This document shows positions 10,265 to 22,170 of a stretch of DNA of 64,000 nucleotides, piece after piece. Every line of letters starts with the position of its first letter. The stretch's first letter is position 1. The notes under the pieces were generated by a model, which was not told the DNA's origin, made no database searches, and saw nothing but the letters and a program-made list of their open reading frames with translations. Source of the DNA: Beroe forskalii (taxonomy: Eukaryota; Ctenophora; Nuda; Beroida; Beroidae); the NCBI GenBank assembly GCA_011033025.1, contig WFMF01000029.1, positions 822,943-886,942 of the forward strand. Direction: 5' to 3'. The translations under genes and the position numbers were made by a program.

Positions 10265-10925
10265 AAGTTGGATGACAACAACCCCCTTTCAGCCAAAAAG
10301 TATTTTGACATTGATAAGAAACTTGCACGTGACTTCAAGAAGGCACACAGTGTTGATGAGGAAAATCCAAGTCTCAGTCAAGAATTCAGGAAATATCAGA
10401 AATGGTTATCATTTCATTTGCCTCATTTCAATTAGAGAAACCCATAATAATTAGAGCATGTATATTTTGTCTAGTATGCTGTTAAACACTCTATTCAGTT
10501 GAATTGATTTGCATTGCTTTTTTTTTCTTATTTACTGGAATCAGTGTCAAAGATAATAAAACACTGTAATTGCCAAGTTCCACAACGCAAATAACCACAA
10601 TGAGCTGACTTTTTAATGCAAATTATTTTCAAATCATCATCAGTGCAAAAGTCATTGAGTTACCTCAGTTAGTTAATTTGATATGTGTTGTGTTGTAAGT
10701 TTATAAGATTCATTTAATGGGGGTTTCAAAGAGTGGTTTTCACTTAATCATTTCAGGTATGGTATTGAAAAGACTAAAGATCGAATGACATTGGTTGCCT
10801 ATCAGGTAGCAACTGCAGACTGCTGGCTCAACAATATGAGTGATTACAAGGCATCATGTAGAGGACTAGTTGAGGACTATTTAGCTTGTGTTAATGTTTT
10901 CAAAGCTAAATATGGAACTATGTAG
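10265..10925 (+). CDS. Unrecognised gene, last two exons (C-terminal 102 residues)
   Basis: Two exons can be read: 10265-10404 and 10757-10925, with donor ATG|GTTATC, acceptor TTTCAG and stop TAG at 10923-10925. Phase is continuous across the intron (140 + 169 = 309 bp). The peptide starts KLDDNNPLSAKKYFDIDKK and ends LACVNVFKAKYGTM. It is rich in charged residues, with three cysteines in the last ~35 residues, and has no membrane segment. I do not recognise the family. The 5' part is not visible: upstream lie a LINE tail and a DNA transposon, so earlier exons may be distant or the gene may be truncated. It is about 590 bp upstream of U2AF1 on the same strand. Confidence 0.5.
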
Positions 10926-11513
10926 GGATTCAATTTGTTTGACAAAATGTTTCTGAATAATTTCATGGTTTGTAACACAATGTGAAGCTAGTGTGTAGCT
11001 TGCAGAGTACTGGTGGGTTGTTTGGATGTGTATATAAACTGTTTTTGCTCGACTAAATAGAATGCAATGCCCATATTAATTTGAATCAAACATCTTACAT
11101 TCAAGTAAATTCTTTCATAGAATTTGTCAACTATTTGATGATGTGACTCATCTTTCACTAGCTAACCAAGACTGTTGTTAGCTAATGATAAATTTATATG
11201 CTAAATCAAACCTGTCCGTAATTTATTAAAGAAAACCATGCAATAGGTGATTTGCATTGAATTTATTGTATATAGAATGCATTACCATCGTTTTCATGTG
11301 CCTCTTTTATCTAGTGTAAGCTTCAATTATGTTTGGATACATTCAAACATTTAATTCAAAGTTCTTTGATTTTAGTAATTGAATATAATGATCCCTTTTG
11401 GATCTTAGATATCTATAATCTACCTGTTCTTGGTTATGTTTGGTTGTTGATCACAAAAGTATAACATTTTTGCCTTCGAATAACACTAAAAAGTTTTTCA
11501 AATTTGAGATAAC
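10926..11513. other. Intergenic, probable 3' UTR and U2AF1 promoter
   Basis: AT-rich. It should contain the 3' end of the preceding gene and the promoter and 5' UTR of U2AF1, but no convincing core promoter element is seen. Confidence 0.4.
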
Positions 11514-14415
11514 ATGGCAGAGTACCTAGCATCTATATTTGGGACAGAGAAGGACAAGGTGAACTGCACGTTTTACTTCAAGATAGGGGCCTGCAGACAC
11601 GGTGACACTTGCACAAGGATACACAACCGACCTACCTTCTCTCAGACTATCGTGCTGATCTCCATGTACAAGTCTCCAGCTGCAACTGCCGCTGTTCTCG
11701 ACCCTTCAGGACTAGGAGGTGAGTTGAGTGGGATGAATGGGTGAGCGTGGATAGGCAATGAATCAGGGTTTACTGTGACCTGATTTATTACTCGTGAGGA
11801 GTCTTTCATGATTATTGGTTAACTACAGAGTTATTGGTTGATGAATCTTATCGCAGGTATTGTATCCTGCTGCTGTTGATAGTATTATAGTTGGTGTACA
11901 TATTATAAAACCTTGATTTTCAGTGTCCCAGTATTCGGACCAGGAGTTGCAAGACCACTTTGACACGTTTTTTGAAGATGTCTTCGTTGAAATAGAAGAG
12001 AAATATGGTAAGAGGCCAAGTTTCAAGTTAAATTATCAATCATTGAGATAAATCATAGCATATTCACTAATTTTGTTGTATGCAATCGCTCAATACCCAA
12101 TAAATTTGGTTTATGTTAAATTGTATTGTGCACTTATTACTGACTATTTTAGCTCACCATTGTTATAGCCTGTAGCCTGGAGGCATACGAAGATTTACAT
12201 GATGAGGCTTTACGCAAGAACAATTTTAGGTGAAATAGATGAAATGAATGTCTGTGATAATCTAGGCGACCACCTTATGGGCAATGTCTACATCAAATTT
12301 GTGAAGGAGCAAAGTACTGGTCCCTGTGTTCAGGCTCTCAATAATAGATGGTAAGCTTTATTCACAGTAGCTCTAATTACATGATACACTATCAATTCAC
12401 AGTAGCTCTAATTAAGTAATAATTACATGATACATCAATGGGTAGTTATTTCTGCGAAATTATCATTTGCATTTAGAATATGAATATATTATGAAGTGAA
12501 CTCATCACTAGTAATTAATAGTTTATTGCTGTTGAGATTATGGTGCGATGTACAAACGAAACAATGAATGCTAACCGATAACAATTCCCTGCAAATTGCA
12601 ATTTGGTTCCTGATCCTTTCTGCTAATTATTAAATACCTTGTAGTATGACTATTACCACGATGGAGAAATTGGTGTGGGTTAAGTGTTGGTTATGCTTGA
12701 TTACAATATTTATGATAAATTCCGTTCTGTTCCAATATTGAATCGATGAAAAATATCCCACATTATTGATTACTGTCCAATACTGGGCATATGGGCCAAC
12801 TCATCTGTTGTGACCCTATAATTTCACAACTTCATCTCACAACTTCATCCCTGTATTTCTAGGTACAATGGTCACCCCATCAAGGCTGAGTTGTCCCCGG
12901 TAACAGACTTTAGGGAGGCTTGTTGTAGGCAGTACGAGATGGGAGAGTGTACTCGAGCAGGTAAATCTCATACATACCCTGTATATGCATGATGGAATGT
13001 ATACAGTATACAATGTACAATGTACATTGTACATAGCGAATTCCTAAACAGTTTGTGCAATGATGGGTGATGGCATTGTTCATAATAAGATACACCTTGA
13101 TGTTTTCATGCGGCAAATTGATGTTTGAGTAACATACCAAGTTTACTAATAACATGATCAATGCATCGCCCTTCATTGGAAAATCATACGATGGGTCTGG
13201 ATGAAAAAGATTTCGACTTTTGATTTCGAAAAATGTTCAGATTATTGGTAAAATTTTTTCGCGGATGATCAACTTCATCCAGAGCCATAAATTCATCCAG
13301 AGTTTTGCTCCGCCGATGTAGCCGTATTATATAAAAAGTATCGTAGTATTCTTTAATTTGGTATGTGTGTGTTACCTTAATAATCAACGTTTAACGACCG
13401 TACTACCCTTGTAGCTTAGCCTGTCATGGCGACCTAGGTTTCAGATCAATGATGGGGCTGAAGGAGTGGTAAGTTTGTAGTCTAATCGTAATGTCTAGTA
13501 TAAACTAGTACTGCTACTACTAAACAGTCCGTAACATGACTTGTTACACCAGACCCCGCGCGCGAGAAATAGGCGGTTCAACGTCAATTTACCTCATTAT
13601 GCCATGATAGTTACGTCATCTTAACCGCCTATTTCTCGTGTGAGCAAACATTAGCATACCTCTTGCACTAAGCCTAATCAGTAGTCCCACTTGACGCATT
13701 CTTATTATATTAATTTATTTTTTGTTAGAAAATTGAATATAATGATAACCATGTAGACTTTCAGAGTTGTAGCCTTGAGTCTCAAGGCTACAAGGCTTAG
13801 AGTATCTCTGAATAGGGAATACCTAATACCGGTCAAATGATTGACTGATACAGGATCATGTAATGAACAAGCCATTAATTTTCAATCGTCAATGCGGTTC
13901 CGTTTACAGTTTAACTGAAAAAGAGAATTTAATGTAAATCTTGAAATTGCATTCAACATGTTTATTTTAATTTGTAAAACTCATGTATTTCAGGTTTCTG
14001 TAACTTCATGCATCTGAAGCCGATCAGCAAGGAACTCAGACGAAACTTGTACGGACGAAAGATGAGTGTAAGTAGCCATTATCACTAAGAGTGCGAGCAC
14101 CTTATTAGCTTTGATTAATAATCGGTATAATTTGGTAAATTAAGTTAATTCCTTTTTAACGACAATTACTTTTTAATGAGTAGCATGTTGGCCTCAATAT
14201 ACGGCCCTTCACATCGATAATTGAATTGTGAATTGACATGGATTGTGAAGCAACTGTAAAACAGCTGATCATAATCCCAGGCCCTGCGACGCACTCCTTC
14301 CGTTTCTGGGGACGAAGAAGGGGCGGGCTCCTCGACCGAGAAGAAGAAGAAGAAAAAGAAGAAGAAGCACAAGCACAAAGCTAACCACAAGCTCAGCGGC
14401 CGGCTCTACATGTGA
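11514..14415 (+). CDS. U2AF1: U2 snRNP auxiliary factor 35 kDa subunit (U2AF35)
   Basis: Recognises the AG of the 3' splice site as heterodimer with U2AF65, in the nucleus. Six exons with continuous phase: 11514-11718, 11924-12007, 12230-12350, 12863-12960, 13994-14067, 14281-14415; all introns GT-AG; 238 residues (human 240). It begins [18 protein letters not shown]. Zinc finger 1 uses C18, C27, C33 and H37. The UHM contains [19 protein letters not shown] and the RW of NNRWYNG that contacts U2AF65. Zinc finger 2 is [20 protein letters not shown]. Position 34 is threonine where human has serine; the human Q157 equivalent is kept. The oddity is the tail: after YGRKMS the last exon encodes a spacer, a run of nine lysines, [15 protein letters not shown], and no RS dipeptide repeats or glycine run. 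Identification is certain. Confidence 0.97.
13562..13640. mobile_element. Short MITE (GAGAAATAGGCGG family), copy 1, in U2AF1 intron 4
   Basis: Left end GAGAAATAGGCGGTTCA and right end ACCGCCTATTTCTCG form a ~19 bp inverted repeat around an ~45 bp core with TGACGT-like blocks. Read on the minus strand, its core aligns with the copies at 40.27 kb and 52.5 kb. It lies in the intron between exons 4 and 5 of U2AF1. Confidence 0.8.
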
Positions 14416-14797
14416 TTATTCATGTGTGCGCGCCTTTTTTATCCGATTTTCATACATATAGTATTATAGTATGCAATAATGCAATATATCTATGCTGCAA
14501 TTCGTTGAGTTTTGATCGAAAAAATCGCGTTGTTTTTAAAATCTAGATATGATTGTGAAACCGTTATATAGCCTCCCAGATTTCTGTTATATGCTGGTTT
14601 ATGTAAGTTATTATAGTTCACATTTTGAAATGTTCCCTGGAAGCTAAAAGTTTAAAGCTTAATGATAATAATTGGTTTTTGAAGCTTGTTGATATAAGAA
14701 TATCGGCATTCGGCAGTTATGTTGAAAATTTATAGTTATGTTGGAGCATCTGCACTGTGAATTTGAATGAATCATTTCTAAGGATTCATAGTTTTGA

Positions 14798-14803
14798 ATA
14801 AAT
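14798..14803 (+). terminator. Candidate poly(A) signal of U2AF1
   Basis: AATAAA lies about 385 bp after the U2AF1 stop codon, in an AT-rich 3' region. It is the best canonical hexamer there; usage is inferred. Confidence 0.45.
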
Positions 14804-15130
14804 ATTACTGTTTAATAGATTTTCATTTTATTCCTACGCTATATTGAATGGTGCTTGTGCCTATGTCAAGCTCTTAATTTCATTTTTCACAGCAATGTGT
14901 TCTTCCTTGTTTGACAAAATGGATGTTTGACATAATGGATATTTAGCACTTTTATTTTCATGTGATCACTGGAACTTGTTGAATTAAACGAGAATAATAA
15001 GACGAGAGTTCAGATACGATTTCCTTTCTTTCATACTTGGACATAGATAATTTTTTTATAGACAACGCAGACTTAACTTTTTATGTTTCTGGATACACAG
15101 TGCTGCGTAGAACCAACTTCCCTTTATTTT

Positions 15131-15452
15131 AGCTAGACTATGTGCACGTAACATGTAGAACTAAGTCTCCTCATTATTCTAGCTAGACTATGTGCGAACT
15201 AACTCTCCTCATTATTCTAGCTAGACTATGTGCACGTAACATATAAAACTAACTCTCCTCATTATTCTAGCTAGACTATGTGCACGTAACATGTAGAACT
15301 AACTCTCCTCATTATTCTAGCTAGACTATGTGCACGTAACATGTAGAACTAACTCTCCTCATTATTCTAGCTAGACTATGTGCACGTAACATGTAGAACT
15401 AACTCTCCTCATTATTTGAGCTAGACTATGTGCACGTAACATGTAGAACTCC
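15131..15452. repeat. 50 bp tandem repeat, ~6.5 copies
   Basis: Units start with AGCTAGACTATGTGCACGTA and end with CTCCTCATTATTCT. Copies differ at few positions; one copy (from ~15181) is shortened by a 12-13 bp deletion. The array ends only ~26 bp before the first exon I can read of the DNAJC14-like gene. Confidence 0.92.
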
Positions 15453-15478
15453 TGATCTATACACGACATGCCGGGTAG

Positions 15479-18400
15479 CTGATACGAGGTAGTAGTGATG
15501 TGGTGAGCTACAAGAGATACTTCACCTTCATGATAACTCTATCTGCTGGTAAGCGATTGTTTTACATAGAATAATAATAATCTAGAATATATTTGATCAT
15601 ATATGGAATTAATATGGAACTTATCTGATTTTGTGATGATTATTGATTAAATTGTGTAATATGCATCTCCATGCGAACGAATCATGATCGAGAGCTTTAC
15701 AATATGTAGACAGGGGATTGGTGAAGTTCAAATAAGAGTTACCCGGTCAAATGTCTCATAATATCGCGATTCTCATTCAACATAATATCCCAACCCTTTG
15801 GAATCACCCCAAAGATTTCCCTCTCTCACCCGGTCTCACCCCTCAGTATGTTACGCTCTCCTTAACGTATTCTTGGTAGTGATATGTGTTGTGTACATAG
15901 CAGCTAAAGCTCTCCTGGGTCTGTGCTGGTGGTGCGTTAAGACACCCATTATCTTCTCCTTCTACTTCGCAGTAGGTTAGTTGACGACTCAAACATCAGT
16001 TTAGAACTTATTTCCTCCGTTTTATTTGTGGATCAAAGTAGTGGGCCCACAAATAACCCAAGAGCCCATCTTGGGAATTAAGGACTTAGATCTGAGTTCA
16101 AATTTAGTTATCGAGAGACCGAGAGTTCTTGAGAAACTTAAGTTATATGAACAGATTTTTCGATATTTCCCTCTTTTGTCACTTCATTTACCCTATAGAA
16201 CCCTCAACTCTCCCTCTCTCAGGTGTTAAGAACTTTATCCAGCATGGGAGGGCAGCCCTACCCCCTGAGGACTCCTCGGACCCTGATAACGTGTTCGGTG
16301 GTAGGCGCCGGGCCCCACCCGGCCCTAAAAGGGAACCAGGCGAGGGGTTTAGCGAGGATCTCCCTAAGACAGGTACGGGGTGTTTTAATCTACAAAAACC
16401 ACATTATCTAGGGCTGCTGCCAACGTGATTTGTCATACCAATTGTTAGTAGTAAAGTAAAACAGCGAAAAAAGGCACAAAAAGGGGGGGATGGGAGGAAC
16501 ATGTGTTACTAAACGTACATTGTGATTGGTTGTGATGCTGCATTACTATTTGTTGTGAGCTGTGTATTATCGCATTGTATATACCGCCTGTCAATTGTCT
16601 GACGTGTATTATACACAGGTATGCGAATAATCAATATTTATATGCTATTATTTATGTTTATTATTATATATTTATGATATTTATCATCGCGATTATAATA
16701 TACTAGGTCACGCACATAGAATTGAGTAGTTAAAGTGCATATTTATAGACCAGTGACTATTATCATAAGTCTGTAATTGTGTCATATCTCAGCCTAAGGC
16801 CGTATATCATCACACACTTGGTGTATCAGTGTGTATATTATGTTTATGTTGATTGAGGTGCTTCACAAATAGGCTTCATCCTTTGACAAATAGGCACAGT
16901 CTCCCAAAGTTAGTCAAATCAAACCCCAAAACATATCCTTTAGCCCCACGCTCTCCAACCCCTTCATTTCAGATGAAGAGAGCATAAGGCGGTTACTATC
17001 CCTGGCTAACAGAGACTGTTACTCTGTCCTTGGAGTAACGCCTGATGCCAATCAGGCAGACATTAAGAAGGCATACAGACAGCAGGCTATCTTAGTGCAC
17101 CCAGACAAGACTTCTCAGCCAGGGGCAGACGCTGCCTTCAAGATACTGGCACACGCTTTCGAGACAGTGGGGGACCCTGAGAAAAGGAATGAGTATGAGA
17201 ATTAATTGAATTTTTCAGTTATTGGTGGTCAGTAATAGTTCAAACTACCGAATTTCATTGATATTTTGACTGGTTTTCTTGCTTCAATCCCGCACTGATC
17301 CAATTTCGCTGTTTTAATTCTCATTTCCGGAATGAGTATGACGAGGGTCTGGTTACACCCGAGCAGTTTGCGGAGGACATCGAGGAAATGATGCGGAAGT
17401 TGTACGAAACGTACAGCAACACACTACCTTGTGCAGGGTGCAGCCATGTTCATAAGATAACACTGGTATCAGATAAGCCTTGTACTCGGTATTGTGAGGA
17501 ATGTGGAGAGGAACATCTCGCTAAGGAGGTACTGGGGTGTCTAGAGTTTTAGAAGTGTTCGTAACCGCGTTCATTGCTTTGAATTCTGTTTTTCTTTGAA
17601 CTTCAAATGAGATTTATGAGCTTCTTACCGATTTTAAGTTTCAAAGTTCAGTCCCTGCGATTGTTGTGTTTGACACTTCATCAATTTCCGATTGCTCTCA
17701 ACGATTCATTTAGTTACCCTTCGTCGTTGCTAACAGTTACATTTCAGAACGACATTTGGGCTGAAACGAAGTACATGGGATTCCACGTCAGTTACTTTGC
17801 CAGGCGGAAGGGGCAAGTCTACAACGTCTCTGATTGGATAATGTGCCAGGGTATTATTAGTTATTCCTTGTGGTCATGCCATTACACACTTTTTCGAGAT
17901 AGTGGGGGCCAAGGCCCCCTAGATTTTTTTTCTATTGGGCTTTTTGTCAGCTAAAATTTGAGTAAGCAAATTTTTATTATTCATAGCCCTAATTTTCATT
18001 ATTTTGCATAAATATACAACTAATATCATGTTTTATTGATTGATTTAACACTCAGAAAAGGGAGGGGGTATCTTATCCCATGCTGCTGGTGTTCGTTAGT
18101 GTATTGATTGTTGTTGTTTTTGTTGACGCGTTTGTTGCCGCTGGATCGACGGCAAAACCTTCATTGCGCGGCTCAAAAAGCGAAAAAGTGTCATTTTTAG
18201 CCGGCTTTATTGTTATGAAAGTACAACATTTCGCGCGCACGTACGTTTTATTTCTCATTTGGTCCGAATACAAGAACACACTAGTTGTGCTGTCGTCAAG
18301 AAAAACTGATGTCAACAAGAGTCAAATTTAACACAGTTTAAGCTGCCATGTTTTATTGGGTGTTATTGTTCAATCTTTTCTGTTCATCGAGCAGCAATTC

Positions 18401-18881
18401 TTCAGATGTTGTTCATAGGAGGGGGGGGGCCCTCCTATGAATCAGCTTGACATTTAGCAAACTGCCGCTTCCAATGCTAACAGTCTACCATTTTCAGGGT
18501 ATCAAGATCATTCCTAACACGCATGCTATTCAGTGCATGCTCAGAAATCAAACTAAGTAAGTATCTCCTGGTTTATCGGGGACTTTCATTCGTTAAATTT
18601 TCTTATGAGCCTCAAAACATTGGATTTCATCCACGCTCCATTATTTAATCATTAATAAGCTGTAATTTTTTGACGAACGTAGTGACTAAATTTTCACTTC
18701 TCATTTTCTCGTCAGAACATTTGATGACATCCTGGAAGACTGGAAGAATGAAGTAACGGGTCAAAACCCAAGCAATCTTCTAGTCAACAGCAGCAACAAC
18801 AACAACAACAGCAACCTGGAAAATCACGTCGATCTCGCAAAAAGAGGAAGAAATGATGTCATGACCGTTGAATATGTATAA
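15479..18881 (+). CDS. DNAJC14: DNAJC14-like J-domain protein (J + Jiv90 domains)
   Basis: An ER-membrane type HSP40. Readable exons: ~15479-15548, 15847-15975, 16223-16372, 16973-~17192, ~17329-17528, 17748-~17849, 18498-18556, 18716-18881. Hydrophobic segments (YALLNVFLVVICVVYIAAKA and the following WWCVKTPIIFSFYFAV) precede a linker and the J domain (DCYSVLGVTPDANQADIKKA, with HPD in LVHPDK). Then comes a Jiv90 region with CAGC and CEEC zinc-type pairs and WAETKYMGFHVSYFARRKGQ. The N-terminus is not resolved; an ATG in the first exon (15530) could start a short form. Two junctions are off by one base: the J-domain exon into the next exon (17.19/17.33 kb) and the exon ending at 17.85 kb. 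The last exon reads NNNNN in the continuous frame, but a frame two bases on gives a Q-run and a basic GKSRRSRKKRKK end. Small indels are likely. Confidence 0.85.
18412..18441. repeat. Perfect palindrome with G-run loop
   Basis: TTCATAGGAGGG, six G, then CCCTCCTATGAA. It lies in an intron of the DNAJC14-like gene. It may be a true hairpin or a snap-back or compression artefact of sequencing. Confidence 0.85.
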
Positions 18882-19325
18882 ATATTTTTAACCCTCCTTT
18901 TTCTTTTGGTGTGCTCTCAGGGGAGTTGGTTGTGGTCAGGTTTTGTAAGTCCTCTTTATTTCGGTTTTTATTATCATTGAATTTGGCGTGTTTTTTAGAA
19001 TCAACGCTTAACTTGGCCTTCTTTTGAGTTACGTTTTGATTTAGGCTATTTATTATTTTAAACACAGTGATGTCGATTAAATTTTTGTTGTTAAATTATC
19101 AGAATTTAAGAATTATACATCTGGCGTTTTACTCCCATTCACAGTGAAATTCTGTCATTTTCGCTTCCATTTAAAAGCTTCGAAAATAATTGCCAATACT
19201 GTCTCTTCATTTAATGTCATTCACTTCTCTTATTTTCACTTTTTACGCACTAATGACCCCTATATCTCTGCTAGCAAGTCATAGCGATGTTGTGAGCAAT
19301 GTGACAGCACCTCTGAGATCTTGCC
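18882..19325. other. Intergenic between the DNAJC14-like gene and SYF2
   Basis: About 440 bp holding the 3' UTR of the upstream gene and the SYF2 promoter. No repeat or RNA gene is seen. Confidence 0.4.
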
Positions 19326-21230
19326 ATGTCCGACGCTGGCTACATCAGTGACTCCGAGTCCGATAACGACAGTGGGATTGGTCGTCCTTTAGAGCCTTCC
19401 GAGCAGGAGGAGAATGATAACTTCAGTTCTGAGTCGGAGGGAGAGGGCGAGGAGGAGGCCATCAACCCGCCGCCCGCCATGCATCTCAACCCGGAACAGG
19501 TACCAGTTAAATCACCCGCCATGTTTGCTGTGAACTGTCGCATAGCGATGTCTATTCATGAATGTCCATCTTGATTGAATCATATTCTTCTTTTTACCCT
19601 ACGGTTATCCCAACAGGTAACATCATCCGAAGACCAGCAACCATCTACTTCGAGCCAGGCTTCCAGTTCTACTAACGATAACAAGAACAAAAAGAAGAAG
19701 CCAAAAAAGGAAGGACAAAACTCAAAATCTGGTGAGATTCCCCTAGTATCATAGAACATTTTATTCTGTGATTCTTGTTTCTTCGTTGCAATGGACTAAA
19801 TCCGGGCAATATAATCATGACACTAATACTACTCTCCCAATTTCGTCAGATTCTGACAAGAAGGGCGATGAGAACCAGGAAAGTGAGTTCCCAGAGCCCG
19901 TGGTCCGAGAGAAAGAAGAGGAGAAGAGTGAACTGGACACGTCAGATCCTATGAACGTGCTACGCATGCTCAAGATGAAGCGGAATGAGTCTAGAAAACT
20001 CAATCATGTAGAGGTAATAAACTCCGCCTCATCTTGTCATTTGATGAGAATCGCAATTCTTAATGTTTTCTATTATCTATGCCGGGCCTTTAAACCGTCA
20101 CGAAGATTATCCATGATCTTCGAACTAACTTTATTTAGTTTTAATGTGCTTCCTTTCCAGGTCCAGGAAGAGGAGAAGAGATCTAAACTACCCGCCAACT
20201 GGGAAGCTAAGAGGAGAAGAGTGGAGTGGGAGCTGATGGATCAGAACGCCCGGGAGCAGGCTGAGAAGGAGGGAAAGAACTACGACATTGTCAAGAATAT
20301 GGGTTAGTTGAAGTTACACTGACAGAAGAGAAATATCTTTGAATTCTACTCTTTTTATATTGTGAGCTTTAACCTCTCATATTATGTATTTTGAAATTTA
20401 CTTTCGATTTGACATTAAGCTCAGTTGAAAATCATGAAACCTTTCCAGATTCATCCGCTCAAGAATTAGAATATTACGGCAGACGACAAAAGAAGAAGAA
20501 TCCAGACCCTGGGTTTGCAGACTTTGCTCAATCTCACTTTAGGCAGTACGAGAGAATTTCCGGTATGTAGCTTTTCGTTGCATATTCAGAAGAATGCAAC
20601 TGGGTTTGCATCACTATTCAATGTTTTGAAATGGAGCATGATTTGACTGCTTGCTTATTTCGCATAAAATTCTTAATTCATGCTTGTTTTTATCATTTAA
20701 AATTGACATCTTAGTTGGCTACCTGTGCTAAATACTAAACTCTTACTTCGTCAGGTCAAATCAGAGTTAATGAGGACGCTTACGAGGAACAAAGACAGAA
20801 ACTTGGCAAAGATTTCTACCCTGGTGCTGGTGACATATTGACCACAGGTCAGTCAAGAGAATGCTTTCTGTAGTTGAGTACACATTATACACTCTGAGTC
20901 CACATAGGAGTACAATGTACATTATACATACGATACAAACGAATTCAAATTCCTTGACCTCTTCATTCTGTTTCACTTAACGTAGACTTGTAAATACCTT
21001 TCAACTCGTCAGGTCCAGTCAAACTATCCGCCCTCGACAAAATGGCGGCCGATGTCGAGCGCCAAATCTCCAAACGCTCCAAGTTCAGCCGCCGACGAAC
21101 GTACGTCGACGACGCCGACATCAGCTACATCAACGAACGGAACAAGAAGTTCAACGAGAAATGCGAGAGATTCTACGGCTCGTACACCGAGGAGATCCGA
21201 CAGAACCTGGAACGAGGCACAGCTCTGTGA
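19326..21230 (+). CDS. SYF2: Pre-mRNA-splicing factor SYF2
   Basis: A nuclear spliceosome component associated with the Prp19/XAB2 complex. Seven exons with continuous phase: 19326-19499, 19617-19731, 19850-20013, 20161-20302, 20449-20562, 20755-20847, 21013-21230; all GT-AG; 339 residues. The conserved SYF2 domain starts near residue 135 and contains [68 protein letters not shown] and the typical end [10 protein letters not shown]. The family is usually ~240 residues. The extra ~100 residues are an N-terminal acidic, serine-rich segment ([17 protein letters not shown]) followed by a lysine block ([11 protein letters not shown]). The start is the first ATG of the open exon, 28 bp after an in-frame-independent non-coding stretch. 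Identification is certain; the N-terminal extension is read directly. Confidence 0.96.
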
Positions 21231-22049
21231 GGGGAATTATCACGAGGAGGGAACGAGGCACAGCTCACGAGGAGGGTTGATGTTACTCGTCACTCGGCGA
21301 TATGATATGTTTCACACACATGAACTCTCTCTCTCTCTCTTGGCGGAGAAAACTATCTGATTTCTATAATCTCAATTTAGGATTCTTTATTACTACCGAC
21401 AATTGGATATACATGATTCAACGCGTGGAGTTTCAGCAGTTTTTGGAGACTGTGAAGATGTGTAATATCAAAGACAATGATCATATTACGTCAAGATCTG
21501 CGAATATATTTGTTGAGGTTTTCAGTACTCGTAGGACACAATTTCTATTGACAAAAATCGGACTGATTACAAATACTATGAGGAACTATGGTCAACACCG
21601 AGCCAGGCAATAGCTTGTAATGAATTATCGTTATCATAAATCCGTTAATGAAACTGCAGTTTAAACTACAGAAAATTGATATATCCTTTGATGAAGAGGC
21701 ATGGTCCGGGGTGAAAAAGTTTTGTGATATTTTTGGAGGAATACAAAAATTCGAAATGAAGGTGTGTATTTAAAAACTTTCAAATAAAAATGTTTATTTG
21801 GCTGAATAATACACGTTTTGAAGCATTACTGTATATTTGTTCACATGAATCCAGTCGATAGATGTACGTAACTTCCTTTTGGTGCATATATTTTTAAACA
21901 GAACGAGAAATTCTGTCAAAGAGGAACTGTGTGTCTTTATCGATCCTCTATCAAATTGGTCGATGTTCAAATACATTATTATTCGTCCCATGTTTATTGC
22001 GAGAAATATAGTTTGATAGGTATGTAAAACAGAGGTACCGTGGTTTATC
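21231..22049 (+). other. SYF2 3' UTR and intergenic sequence
   Basis: An AATAAA at 21783-21788 is a candidate poly(A) signal. A short duplication of GAGGGAACGAGGCACAGCTC-like sequence occurs just after the stop codon (21212-21265). Nothing else is seen. Confidence 0.5.
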
Positions 22050-22170
22050 GATCTTTTGAGGCTCGGCGTATTACGCCGCGCTGGGGTGCTTTTTAATTTT
22101 AATGCGCGTCACGCGCAGCAAAAAACACCCTGGCGCGGCGTAATAGTTTTACGCCGCGCCTCAAAAGGTC
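22050..22170. mobile_element. GC-rich hairpin element (ACGCCGCG family)
   Basis: Nearly the whole 121 bp folds on itself. The left arm has TTTTGAGGCTCGGCGT and ATTACGCCGCGCTGGGGTG; the right arm has CACCCTGGCGCGGCGTAAT and ACGCCGCGCCTCAAAAG. The centre is TGCGCGTCACGCGCA. There is no ORF. ACGCCGCG blocks recur at ~45.9-46.06 kb and ~63.43 kb. Confidence 0.75.

Noticed and set aside
14166-14390. Minus-strand frame with a long phenylalanine run
   Set aside because: It is the antisense of the lysine-rich last exon of U2AF1.
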